The notes below the pieces were generated by a model, which worked only from the letters and a program-made list of their open reading frames with translations, made no database searches and was not told the DNA's origin. 64,000 nucleotides of DNA from an uncultured Clostridia bacterium (lineage in GTDB: Bacteria > Bacillota > Clostridia > Oscillospirales > Ruminococcaceae), in assembly GCA_947630825.1 (NCBI GenBank), contig CANRJA010000004.1, positions 1 through 64,000 on the forward strand, given 5' to 3'. Position 1 is the stretch's first letter. Every line of letters starts with the position of its first letter. The position numbers and the translations under genes were made by a program. Shown one piece after another: positions 1-7,290 of the stretch.

Positions 1-74
1 GTGGGAACAACAGGGCTCGAACCTGTGACCCTCTGCTTGTAAGGCAGATGCTCTCCCAGCTGAGCTATGCTCCC
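1..74 (-). tRNA. tRNA-Val (anticodon TAC)
   Basis: Read on the minus strand this is a full cloverleaf: acceptor arm GGGAGCA paired with TGTTCCC, D-arm TAGCTCAGCTGGGAGA, anticodon loop centred on TAC between CTGCC- and GCAG-type arms, and T-arm GGTTCGAGCC. The discriminator base is A. The first C of the CCA tail is the first base of the window, so the rest of the tail lies outside. It has its own consensus promoter at 106-134. Confidence 0.97.
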
Positions 75-97
75 AAAAAACGCTGTTTTTTTCAGCG
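75..97 (-). promoter_or_regulatory. Terminator-like hairpin between promoter and tRNA-Val
   Basis: On the minus strand CGCTG, seven A residues, CAGCG is followed by six T residues that run straight into the first base of tRNA-Val. This has the form of a weak intrinsic terminator (5-bp stem plus U tract) lying in the leader. It could instead be a processing signal or chance. No function is assigned. Confidence 0.45.
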
Positions 98-105
98 ACT
101 TATAT

Positions 106-134
106 ATTATATATTGTTTCAAACAACTTGTCAA
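106..134 (-). promoter_or_regulatory. SigA-type promoter of tRNA-Val
   Basis: On the minus strand TTGACA at 134-129 and TATAAT at 111-106 are separated by exactly 17 bases, a perfect housekeeping consensus. The predicted transcript starts about 25-30 nt before the tRNA. Confidence 0.85.
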
Positions 135-189
135 GCATTTTGCAAATATTTTTTACAGTATTTTTAAATAATTTAAAGCCTTAACCCAC

Positions 190-219
190 AAAATAAAAAG
201 ACTGCCCATAAGAGCAGTC
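190..219 (-). terminator. Intrinsic terminator of the signal-peptidase-like gene
   Basis: GACTGC at 200-205 and GCAGTC at 214-219 form a perfect 6-bp stem. On the minus strand the stem is followed by a T-rich run (191-199). It lies about 25 bases after the stop codon of the gene at 243-1205. Confidence 0.85.
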
Positions 220-242
220 AAAACACGAATTAATATATAATA

Positions 243-1205
243 CTATTTACTTTCACCCTCAGGTGCTTCTGTGTCACTAACTGTATCCGCTGTTTTTTCA
301 TATTTATCTTTAGCCTCCTGAACAGCCTTCTCAGCTTTAGGTAGCTCCAACTCCTTCAGTTTAGCGTTTTCCTCCTCAAGAATTTTCATAAGCTCTTCTA
401 TAGCGCTGTTTGTAGGCTTTGTAAGGTCCTGTTTCATTTCAACCAGATCGTCTTTATTGACGCCTTCTTCTATTAGTGGCTCATTAAGAATTTCCGAACC
501 CTTAACATCTGAGAACTGGTCAGATACACTCTCCTGATGGGTATTTTGCAGTTTTTCTCTTTCGTTTACAAAGTCGTCAAAAGAAGACTTTGAATCCTCT
601 TCGGTGTTTTCAATCTCCACCTGAAGCTTTTCACGCCTTATTTCAATAACAGCAAGCTGTTTTGTCTTACTGTGCTTTCCCAATGCTAGGAAAATAATCA
701 TCAATATCGCAGGAATACCGATAAAAATAATATATCCAAGAGTAGAATTAGCAAGAACAATAATTTTTCCAATCAACTCAAACTGATAATTTGCAATTCC
801 GACAATTTTATTGCCCTTTACCATCGTAGAATCTTTTGAGTTGTCGAACTTAAGCTCATAAAAAAGCTGATTATCTTCGTTTACCAAATCAACAAAACGC
901 ATAGCGGTCGTGCCATAGGTTATACCGTTTTTTCCTGAAACATCATCTGCAATAACTACCTTACCTATATCCTCCTGCAAGGGCTTGCCGTTAGTTGCAA
1001 AAATCAAAGAATTTTTCTTAATTTTCGGAGACATATAGTCGTCGTGTATCAGGTAAAGGCTGTACCCTCCTATGCTGGGAGTAACATTTTCATTCTTGAA
1101 TGCAATATGCACAAGCGCAACAAATGCCGCTGAAAGAATCAAAATAATCAAAAATATAATTCCCAAAACCTTGCAAGGAGAAGTTCTCGTCTCTTCATTG
1201 CCCAT
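243..1205 (-). CDS. SipW-like signal peptidase homologue lacking the catalytic dyad
   Basis: A membrane protein of about 320 aa. TM1 is near residues 14-37 and TM2 near 157-175. The segment between them follows the ER/SipW-type signal peptidase I pattern, where S-M-x-P-x-I should carry the catalytic Ser and T-H-R the catalytic His. Here the motifs read D-Y-M-S-P-K-I, with Tyr57 in the Ser position, and T-A-M-R-F, with Met in the His position. The later IVGIANYQF...GKIIVL stretch and the second TM also fit the family. The last ~140 residues form an acidic, charged, probably coiled cytoplasmic tail that the family normally lacks. The start at 1205 was chosen because AAAGGA lies 10 nt upstream; the GTG at 1232 has no SD. 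Assignment is from motif layout only; peptidase activity is unlikely. Confidence 0.6.
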   Translation of the reverse strand: MGNEETRTSPCKVLGIIFLIILILSAAFVALVHIAFKNENVTPSIGGYSLYLIHDDYMSPKIKKNSLIFATNGKPLQEDIGKVVIADDVSGKNGITYGTTAMRFVDLVNEDNQLFYELKFDNSKDSTMVKGNKIVGIANYQFELIGKIIVLANSTLGYIIFIGIPAILMIIFLALGKHSKTKQLAVIEIRREKLQVEIENTEEDSKSSFDDFVNEREKLQNTHQESVSDQFSDVKGSEILNEPLIEEGVNKDDLVEMKQDLTKPTNSAIEELMKILEEENAKLKELELPKAEKAVQEAKDKYEKTADTVSDTEAPEGESK

Positions 1206-1349
1206 AAAAGAAACATCCTTTCTATTTTTCACTTTACTATAAAGCTTTTCAAAATAAGTATAACATAACTAATTTAATTTTTCAACGTATTTTTCTAAAT
1301 CAGTATAAAACTCCAACTGTGAATTAAAATAAAATTAAAAAATGAAGTA

Positions 1350-1377
1350 TTGACATAAATTTTTGGTGTGTTATAAT
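1350..1377 (+). promoter_or_regulatory. SigA-type promoter of tRNA-Thr
   Basis: TTGACA at 1350-1355 and TATAAT at 1372-1377 are separated by 16 bases, with the tRNA starting 34 bases downstream. Confidence 0.8.
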
Positions 1378-1410
1378 TACTAGTGACTTTATTGTATTGC
1401 AATTTAAAAT

Positions 1411-1486
1411 GCTTGTGTAGCACAGTTGGTAGTGCAGCTCATTCGTAATGAGCAGGTCGCAGGTTCGAGTCCCGTCACAAGCTCCA
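1411..1486 (+). tRNA. tRNA-Thr (anticodon CGT)
   Basis: Acceptor arm GCTTGTG pairs with CACAAGC. The anticodon arm CTCAT-TCGTA-ATGAG gives CGT, reading ACG. The T-arm is CAGGTTCGAGTCCCG. The discriminator is T and CCA is encoded at 1484-1486. It forms a single-gene transcription unit between its promoter and the terminator at 1512-1543. Confidence 0.97.
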
Positions 1487-1505
1487 AGCAACGGTGACGT
1501 TGCAT
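1487..1505 (+). repeat. Shared tRNA-trailer hairpin, copy 1
   Basis: The run from the base after the CCA contains the perfect inverted repeat GCAACG-GTGA-CGTTGC (1488-1503). All 19 bases recur at 50663-50681 after a tRNA-like CCA end. GTGACG here could also pair with CGTCAC inside the 3' half of tRNA-Thr, giving a fold that competes with the cloverleaf. Function unknown. Confidence 0.7.
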
Positions 1506-1511
1506 ACTTAC

Positions 1512-1543
1512 CCGCCTTTTTGCCAAAGGCGGTTTTTATTTTT
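1512..1543 (+). terminator. Intrinsic terminator after tRNA-Thr
   Basis: CCGCCTTT at 1512-1519 pairs with AAAGGCGG at 1525-1532 and is followed by a T-rich tract, as expected for the end of the tRNA-Thr transcript. Confidence 0.9.
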
Positions 1544-1560
1544 ATCATAATCATAATATC

Positions 1561-1600
1561 TAAAAAGCTGCCGTAAAATTATACAGCAGCTTATTTTTTT
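1561..1600 (-). terminator. Terminator of the gene at 1608-2195, possibly bidirectional
   Basis: AAGCTGC and GCAGCTT arms enclose a 15-20 nt loop. On the minus strand the hairpin is followed by TTTTTA, and on the plus strand by TTATTTTTTT. Confidence 0.75.
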
Positions 1601-1607
1601 GCTTAAA

Positions 1608-2195
1608 TTAATCAACAATGCTCTTAGTAGGCGCATTATCTATTTTTGCTCTTTCTTTTCGTTTTTTCTTAACAAGTCTGAATACAGCGATAATTAACAG
1701 TATAAATGAGCATAATAAAAACAGAAGTATCGGATAAAACCAAATCATATACTTGTATTGAGGATTTATATTTCCGCTCTCGGTGACCTTTCCCGTAGCG
1801 TAATCGACAAAATACTTTTTCGTTATAAAAAAATACACCAATACAGATACCAGCGAAACGGCAAAGCTCGAAATATAAAATCGTTTAAAAGCAAGAATTA
1901 ACGCTACAAGCATTGCAATAAGAGAAATGAGAATTATTGTTCCGACATATGTATTGATATCAATGGTTTTTTTGAAAATACTTATCACGGTTATACCGCC
2001 GTAAAAAAATCCCGAATACAAAAACGGCAGAACCATTATAAATTTTACAAGCTTTACCCAAAATGATTCCTTTCGTATAAATTTTTTCATTGCTTTAGAC
2101 GGAGCGTTTTTTCGAGCCTCTTCTTTTTTTCTGAAAATCTCGTCGTTTTTCATTCTTTCCTCTTTGATTTTTTTTAGCCTCGCAGATTTAGACAT
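1608..2195 (-). CDS. Unknown four-TM membrane protein
   Basis: A 195-aa protein that I do not recognise. The first ~50 residues are Lys/Arg/Glu-rich (MSKSARLKKIKEERMKN...) and probably cytoplasmic. Four hydrophobic segments follow, near residues 50-70, 80-105, 108-125 and 150-175, and the C-terminus is basic. The start at 2195 was chosen because AAAGGGG lies 9 nt upstream; a longer open frame to 2351 has no SD. It stands alone, divergent from spoIVB. The basic N-terminus with a TM bundle resembles many small Clostridia proteins of unknown role. Confidence 0.6.
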   Translation of the reverse strand: MSKSARLKKIKEERMKNDEIFRKKEEARKNAPSKAMKKFIRKESFWVKLVKFIMVLPFLYSGFFYGGITVISIFKKTIDINTYVGTIILISLIAMLVALILAFKRFYISSFAVSLVSVLVYFFITKKYFVDYATGKVTESGNINPQYKYMIWFYPILLFLLCSFILLIIAVFRLVKKKRKERAKIDNAPTKSIVD

Positions 2196-2463
2196 AGCAG
2201 TTATTTCCCCTTTAAAGTTTTTCTCATTTATATATTTAGTATAACATAATTCCGCTGAAAAACTCAACCCCTGATACATAATAAAAGCCAAAGTATAAGC
2301 CAAAGCAAATACTTCTTTAATAACCATAGAATTATACAGGGCAATCTGCAAAATATAATAAAGGTGCGCATCAAATTTATAATTTAGGCGCCTGATTTTT
2401 AAAAGGTTATTACTTTTTTATCCTGACGCTTAAATTAAATAATACAGAAAGGATAATTGTTTT

Positions 2464-3627
2464 ATGAAAAAGACAGTAAAATCTTTAGCCTTAATTTTGC
2501 TGACTTCATTTCTTTTAATGACATCAATTACCTTTTTTTCTTTTAACGGCGCTAAAATTCCGGCATTTATATCGGCAATTAACAGTTCTTATCAATTCGG
2601 CAACCTTAAAACTCAGTCTGACAGCGCCGTTGCTGTAAACGGATCTGTCAAAAAGGTCATAGCCTGCGGACAGCCGTTCGGAATCAAAATGCTTACCGAA
2701 GGCATAATGGTGGTAAGACTTTCCGACGTCAACGGCAAAACAGATTCCTGCCCGGCAAAAAACGCCGGAATTCACGTCGGTGATATTATTATTTCCGTTG
2801 GCGGTGAAAAAATAACTTCTAATGAAGATTTATCAAAGGCAATTTCTTCAAGCAACGGAGAGACTGTAGAAGTTGTTTTAAAAAGAAATTTTGATGACAA
2901 AAGCTCGTCCGGCGAGGAGATTTCACTAAAAATGACTCCTGAATACTGCGACAGCGAAAAGAGCTATAAAACCGGAATGTGGGTAAGAGATTCATCGGCG
3001 GGAATAGGAACAATAACATTCTACGATCCGTCAACAGGCACCTTCGGAGGACTGGGACATCCTATATGTGATACTGACACGGGAGAGCTTATGCCGCTGT
3101 CAAGCGGAGAAATCTGCGGAGTATCTATTACGGGTTATAAAAAAGGTCTGAACGGTGTACCGGGAGAATTGAAAGGAAGATTTCTAAGCGGAAACGAAAT
3201 AGGAACTGCCACGCAAAATACAAACAGCGGAATTTTCGGCTCACTTGATGAATCGCCAAGTGAAAACGAAGAAATAGAAATAGCCGACTATGACGAAATA
3301 AAAACTGGTAAAGCGGAAATACTGACAACGATTAGCGGCTCAGAGCCCTCGAAGTATTCTGTTAACATTGAACAGGTGAACAAGGATGATCCTGACTTAA
3401 AAAATCTTGTTATCAGAGTTACTGACAGGGATTTGCTTGAAGAAACCGGCGGAATACTTCAAGGAATGAGCGGAAGTCCTATAATTCAAAACGGAAAACT
3501 GATAGGTGCGGTAACTCACGTTTTTGTCAACAACTCGTCAATGGGATATGGCATTTTAGCTCAGACGATGATATCTCAATCTCAGACAAATTCAGACAGC
3601 AATAATTGTCTTAAATTAGCCGCTTAA
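2464..3627 (+). CDS. spoIVB: SpoIVB sporulation peptidase (family S55)
   Basis: SpoIVB is made in the forespore, crosses the inner forespore membrane, and cleaves the SpoIVFA inhibitor so that pro-sigmaK is processed in the mother cell (known for Bacillus). The 387-aa protein has an N-terminal signal/anchor segment (residues 5-27), a PDZ domain (about 62-142, with GIHVGDIIISVGG), and an S55 peptidase domain. The triad is visible as His199 in GLGHPI, Asp321 in VTDRDLL, and Ser336 in QGMSGSPI. The Asp-to-Ser spacing of 15 matches B. subtilis D363/S378. AGAAAGGATAA precedes the ATG. spoIVB immediately upstream of spo0A is a conserved pair in endospore formers. Confidence 0.96.
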   Translation: MKKTVKSLALILLTSFLLMTSITFFSFNGAKIPAFISAINSSYQFGNLKTQSDSAVAVNGSVKKVIACGQPFGIKMLTEGIMVVRLSDVNGKTDSCPAKNAGIHVGDIIISVGGEKITSNEDLSKAISSSNGETVEVVLKRNFDDKSSSGEEISLKMTPEYCDSEKSYKTGMWVRDSSAGIGTITFYDPSTGTFGGLGHPICDTDTGELMPLSSGEICGVSITGYKKGLNGVPGELKGRFLSGNEIGTATQNTNSGIFGSLDESPSENEEIEIADYDEIKTGKAEILTTISGSEPSKYSVNIEQVNKDDPDLKNLVIRVTDRDLLEETGGILQGMSGSPIIQNGKLIGAVTHVFVNNSSMGYGILAQTMISQSQTNSDSNNCLKLAA

Positions 3628-3980
3628 CTCAAGAAGAGAATTATTATTTTATATTAGAAATAATATTCTTGAAAAATAAAACATTTTGTAATATTAAAGT
3701 AAAATTATACAAATTGTAATATAAAATAATCAATTTTGTCCAGTTAAAATTTAATTTGACGATAAAAACCTGTATTTTTTTGAGTTTTCCTATTGATATT
3801 CATCTCGGTTTGTGCTAATATATGGAACAAGGAGCGATGCCTAGGCAATTAAATCATTTTTAGGCAATTTAAAATATTTTAAATAGTATCCTCAATAAAT
3901 TTGTTGCAACTTCATAACAAAATTCAAACATTTATTCTCACATCAAATCTAAAAAAATAAATCAAAGGAGCAAAAAGAAC
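3628..3980 (+). other. spoIVB-spo0A intergenic region with long spo0A leader
   Basis: This AT-rich stretch has no ORF. It holds the spo0A promoter at 3793-3821 and a roughly 150-nt 5' UTR. A direct repeat TAGGCAATT lies early in that leader (about 3842 and 3862). A partial match to the Spo0A box, TTTGTCCAG at 3735-3743 against TTTGTCGAA, lies upstream of the promoter and could be an autoregulatory site, but is weak. Confidence 0.5.
3793..3821 (+). promoter_or_regulatory. SigA-type promoter of spo0A
   Basis: TTGATA at 3793-3798 and TAATAT at 3816-3821 with a 17-bp spacer. I saw no convincing SigH match (AGGAAT/GAAT-type) nearby, although B. subtilis spo0A also has a SigH promoter. Confidence 0.65.
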
Positions 3981-4799
3981 ATGAGGAGTAAGATTAAAGT
4001 ATTGTTAGGCGATGACAGTAAAGACTTTGGAGTAAATTTTGCAAGTCTTCTAAGAAACAAGGGCTTTTATGTAATTGCAAGACCAAAGGACGGATTGGTT
4101 CTATTCGACGCTATTAAAAACGAAGCGCCTGATGTTGTTATAATGGACATTATTATGCCTAATCTAAACGGCGCCGACCTAGTTGAAAAATTCAATCATA
4201 CGCCTTACAAAAAACCTCATTTCATTGTATGCACCTCTTATGCTGATTCTTATTTGGAAAAAGCAGCATTTGAAAAGGGCGTAGAATGTTATTTGAGAAA
4301 GCCTATTGATATCAATTACCTGGCAAAGCATATTAATGAAATTATGGGTGTTGAGGAAACGCCTGTCGCAGAAGAGGTCAACGTCACCAAATCATATGAC
4401 GATGTTGCTCTTGAGATCGCTGTTACGGAAATAATTCATCAGGTTGGTGTTCCGGCTCATATTAAGGGTTATCATTATTTGAGAACCGCAATAATACTAT
4501 CTGTTAAAAATAGGGAAATGCTTGAATGTGTAACAAAGGTTTTATATCCTACCGTTGCAAAGAAGTATAATACAACCGCTTCAAGAGTAGAACGTGCTAT
4601 TCGTCATGCTATTGAAATCGCATGGGACAGAGGAGATATTGAAACTCTTAACTCATTCTTCAGATATACGGTCAATGTTGAAAAGGGTAAACCGACTAAC
4701 AGTGAATTTATTGCTCTTATTACGGATAAGATCTCATTGAAGCTTAAAGCGCAAAGCAGAAATCCGGCAAGTGCTTATTCAAAATCTCCGCTGGTATAA
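3981..4799 (+). CDS. spo0A: Sporulation master regulator Spo0A
   Basis: Spo0A is the phosphorelay-controlled transcription factor that commits the cell to endospore formation. In this 272-aa protein, residues 1-120 form a receiver domain with the acidic pair Asp11/Asp12, phospho-acceptor Asp56 in VVIMDIIMP, and the switch Lys in LRKPID. Residues ~145-265 form the Spo0A DNA-binding domain with the signature GVPAHIKGY and the recognition helix [22 protein letters not shown] stands about 8 nt before the ATG. It has its own promoter and a terminator at 4840-4882, so it can be transcribed separately from spoIVB. Confidence 0.98.
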   Translation: MRSKIKVLLGDDSKDFGVNFASLLRNKGFYVIARPKDGLVLFDAIKNEAPDVVIMDIIMPNLNGADLVEKFNHTPYKKPHFIVCTSYADSYLEKAAFEKGVECYLRKPIDINYLAKHINEIMGVEETPVAEEVNVTKSYDDVALEIAVTEIIHQVGVPAHIKGYHYLRTAIILSVKNREMLECVTKVLYPTVAKKYNTTASRVERAIRHAIEIAWDRGDIETLNSFFRYTVNVEKGKPTNSEFIALITDKISLKLKAQSRNPASAYSKSPLV

Positions 4800-4839
4800 T
4801 CTATCACTGCGACATTACAAACTTATAAATACAAAAAAC

Positions 4840-4882
4840 AAAATCCGCTGTCAAATTAGATGGCGGATTTTTGTTTTAATTG
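4840..4882 (+). terminator. Intrinsic terminator of spo0A
   Basis: AAAATCCGC at 4840-4848 pairs with GCGGATTTT at 4863-4871, with a 14-nt loop and a T-rich tail. Confidence 0.85.
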
Positions 4883-4949
4883 CCCATTATTTTCAGAACT
4901 CCGACCTTAAATTAGTACATTTAGCGAATTTTTTGCAAGATTCATTAAA

Positions 4950-4978
4950 TTGACTTGCGTTTTTCGACCTTTTGTAAT
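4950..4978 (+). promoter_or_regulatory. Promoter of the aspartate aminotransferase gene
   Basis: TTGACT at 4950-4955 and TGTAAT at 4973-4978 are spaced by 17 bp, 45 bases before the start codon. Confidence 0.65.
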
Positions 4979-5023
4979 AAAATATAAGAGATGATTATTT
5001 TATAAATTACCGGGGGTCTGATT

Positions 5024-6310
5024 ATGCTGCTAAAGGATATGCCAAAAAAGGAACTTGAAGCTTTTCTTTTTGAAAACAAATCAAAGCTTGAAGAATATAA
5101 ATCAAAGAAATTATCACTTAATATGGCAAGAGGAAAGCCGAGTACCCAGCAGCTTGATCTTGCTGTAAAAATGCTGGCTTCTGTAAACAGCTTTGACGCT
5201 GACTACTCCGCTTCTGACGGAACGGATTGCAGAAACTACGGTGGGCTTGAAGGTATTTGCGACGCTAAAGAGCTTTTTGCTCCTATGCTTGGCGTTTCGA
5301 CAGATGAAATTATCATAGGCGGAAACTCAAGCCTCAACCTTATGTATGATACTATAGCAAAGGCAATTATTTTCGGCGTAAACGGTGTTGACAAGCCCTG
5401 GAAGGACTATGAAAAAATCAAGTGGATATGTTTGGTTCCCGGTTACGACAGGCACTTCGCTATCTGCGAGAGCTTTGGAATTGAAATGATAAATGTTCCG
5501 CTCGGCAAAAACGGACCGGATATGGATATGATAGAAAGTCTTGTTGAAAATGATGATACTATAAAAGGCATATGGTGTGTTCCTATGTATTCAAACCCTA
5601 CCGGAATTACATATTCTGATGAGGTTGTTAAAAGGTTTGCAAATTTAAAGCCTAAAGCCAACGATTTCAGAATATTCTGGGATAATGCATATTGTATCCA
5701 TCACCTGACAGATACTCCTGACAAACTGCTTAACATTCTTGACGAATGTAAAAAGGCAGGAACAGAAGATATGGTTTACATTTTTGCATCAACGTCAAAA
5801 ATTTCATTTGCAGGCGGAGGGATCGCCGTTTTAGGCGCAAGCAAAAAAAATGTAGACTATCTGCTGTCTCTTATGGCAATTCAGACTATAGGCTTTGACA
5901 AAATCAATCAGCTTAGACACGTTAAATTCTTCGGAAGCTATGAGGGACTACAAGAGCATATGAAAAAACACGCTGAAATCATCAAGCCTAAATTTGACGT
6001 TTGTTTAGAGGCTCTTGAAAAGGAAATTGCCCCTTTGGGAATAGGTGAATGGCACAAGCCACACGGAGGTTACTTTATCAGCTTTAACGCAATGAATAAT
6101 TGTGCAAAAAAAATTGTATCGCTTTGCAGGGAAGCAGGTGTTGTCCTGACCGGCGCAGGAGCAACATTTCCATACGGCAAAGACCCAAACGATTCTAACA
6201 TAAGAATTGCTCCGACTTTCCCTCCAGTAGAGGAACTGAAACAAGCGATTGAAATTTTTTGTGTTGCTGTTAAAATCGCGTCTGCTGAAAAGCTTTTATC
6301 AAAAATGTAA
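5024..6310 (+). CDS. Aspartate aminotransferase-like PLP enzyme (type Id / PF12897-like)
   Basis: A 428-aa fold-type I aminotransferase. It probably exchanges the amino group between aspartate and 2-oxoglutarate, linking oxaloacetate to amino-acid synthesis. Visible PLP motifs are NPTG (191-194), DNAY (220-223) contacting the pyridine nitrogen, and the Schiff-base Lys259 in ASTSKISFAGGG. The N-terminal LNMARGKPS and RNYGGLEG, and the C-terminal GVVLTGAGATFPYG, fit the Corynebacterium-type subgroup better than classical AspC. It is monocistronic, with a promoter at 4950 and a terminator at 6322. Substrate preference cannot be settled from sequence alone. Confidence 0.85.
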   Translation: MLLKDMPKKELEAFLFENKSKLEEYKSKKLSLNMARGKPSTQQLDLAVKMLASVNSFDADYSASDGTDCRNYGGLEGICDAKELFAPMLGVSTDEIIIGGNSSLNLMYDTIAKAIIFGVNGVDKPWKDYEKIKWICLVPGYDRHFAICESFGIEMINVPLGKNGPDMDMIESLVENDDTIKGIWCVPMYSNPTGITYSDEVVKRFANLKPKANDFRIFWDNAYCIHHLTDTPDKLLNILDECKKAGTEDMVYIFASTSKISFAGGGIAVLGASKKNVDYLLSLMAIQTIGFDKINQLRHVKFFGSYEGLQEHMKKHAEIIKPKFDVCLEALEKEIAPLGIGEWHKPHGGYFISFNAMNNCAKKIVSLCREAGVVLTGAGATFPYGKDPNDSNIRIAPTFPPVEELKQAIEIFCVAVKIASAEKLLSKM

Positions 6311-6321
6311 AAAAACAAATT

Positions 6322-6365
6322 ATAAGCCTGACAAATCGGTAGGTTTCGTCAGGCTTATTTTTATT
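6322..6365 (+). terminator. Intrinsic terminator after the aminotransferase
   Basis: ATAAGCCTGAC at 6322-6332 pairs with GTCAGGCTTAT at 6348-6358, followed by a T-rich tract. Confidence 0.9.
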
Positions 6366-6525
6366 TTCGTATTCTTGGACAAATAATATATAAAAAGAAA
6401 ATGCACAATAAGTGATAAACACTTATTTGCTTTTAAATTTTATTTCTAATATTGTGCAATATTGCTAGTTTTTTTGTGCATTATATTTCACAATTACCAA
6501 TTTTAATTTTTTTGCAAATTTATCG

Positions 6526-6553
6526 TTGCAATTATCTAAAATTATGTTAAAAT
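6526..6553 (+). promoter_or_regulatory. Promoter of mgsA
   Basis: TTGCAA at 6526-6531 and TAAAAT at 6548-6553 are spaced by 16 bp. The preceding 6365-6525 stretch is AT-rich with short inverted repeats (TGCACAATA/TATTGTGCA and AATAAGTG/CACTTATT) of unknown role. Confidence 0.55.
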
Positions 6554-6598
6554 GTAATCAACAGGATTAAATCTTTAAAGAATAAAGGGGGAATTGTC

Positions 6599-6997
6599 TT
6601 GAATATTGCGTTGATCGCTGATGACAAGAAAAAAGAACTTATGGTGCAGTTTTGCATTGCATACTGCGGAATTTTAAACAGACATAATCTCTGCGCAACG
6701 GGTACAACAGGAAAGATGGTATCAGAGGCGACAGGGCTTAATATACAAAAATATTTAAGCGGCGCTCAGGGCGGCGATGAACAAATTTCTGCAAGGATAT
6801 CCTGCAATGAAATTGACTTGCTTTTGTATTTTAGAGATCCTATCACGCCGCAGCCTAACGCAGCTAATCTTCTTAGGCTTTGCGATGTTCACAATATTCC
6901 CGCTGCTACTAATATAGCAACGGCAGAAGCATTGATACATTCACTTGAACACGGCGACTTGGATTGGCGTGACATTGTAAACCCTACAAGAATTTAA
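6599..6997 (+). CDS. mgsA: Methylglyoxal synthase
   Basis: Converts dihydroxyacetone phosphate to methylglyoxal and phosphate, a glycolytic bypass used under phosphate limitation or sugar stress. The 132-aa length is typical. Visible family features are the phosphate-binding TGTTG loop (35-39), catalytic Asp60 in GGDEQI, His98 in CDVHNIPAATN, and FRDP (78-81). The start codon is TTG at 6599 with AAAGGGGG about 8 nt upstream. It lies alone before the T-box leader. Fucose breakdown elsewhere in the window (35.5-39.5 kb) also yields dihydroxyacetone phosphate, a possible metabolic link. Confidence 0.94.
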   Translation: MNIALIADDKKKELMVQFCIAYCGILNRHNLCATGTTGKMVSEATGLNIQKYLSGAQGGDEQISARISCNEIDLLLYFRDPITPQPNAANLLRLCDVHNIPAATNIATAEALIHSLEHGDLDWRDIVNPTRI

Positions 6998-7019
6998 CAA
7001 AAAATTAACACAAAACCCT

Positions 7020-7048
7020 TTGCCAATGTGTTAAAATCATATTTAATA
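7020..7048 (+). promoter_or_regulatory. Candidate promoter of the hisS-aspS operon
   Basis: TTGCCA at 7020-7025 and TTAATA at 7043-7048, spacer 17. The predicted start falls at the 5' side of T-box stem I. Confidence 0.5.
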
Positions 7049-7052
7049 AAAG

Positions 7053-7285
7053 CAAAAGCTAAGATTAGAAGAGTAGTAAGATATTTCAACTCAGAGAGGG
7101 TGCGTTTGCTGAAAGCACCTTTGAAAGCTCTTATGAAAGACGCCTATGAGCTTCCGTTTGAATGAAAGAACGGACGTAACCTGCGTTAAAGGTCAAAGTG
7201 GTTCAGAATTTTTCTGAGCAATTAGGGTGGTATCACGATTATTACGGTCGTCCCTTTGGGGGCGGCTTTTATTTTTTAGGAGGAG
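7053..7285 (+). promoter_or_regulatory. T-box leader of hisS (candidate Asp specifier)
   Basis: A classic T-box arrangement. Stem I starts with AAGCT (7056-7060) pairing with AGCTT (7149-7153); the AGAGAGG-GTGC apical region is at 7093-7102; the T-box core AGGGTGGTATCACG is at 7224-7237; and a terminator hairpin GTCGTCCC/GGGGGCGGC with a T tract is at 7247-7280. Uncharged tRNA is expected to stabilise the antiterminator and raise synthetase expression. In the specifier-loop side (7134-7148) the best-placed triplet is GAC (7139-7141, Asp); no CAC or CAT lies there. The UGGU bulge suits discriminator A, or G by wobble, not the usual C of tRNA-His. The specifier call is tentative. Confidence 0.88.
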
Positions 7286-7290
7286 AAACT

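Noticed and set aside
1324..1554. Minus-strand ORF of 76 aa across tRNA-Thr
   Set aside because: It is antisense to the tRNA; its CDGTRTCDLL core is a translation of the reverse of a tRNA gene, a well-known annotation artefact.
7198..7290. N-terminal extension of hisS to the GTG at 7198
   Set aside because: It would translate the T-box core and terminator. The ATG at 7291 has a proper SD and gives the usual HisRS N-terminus.
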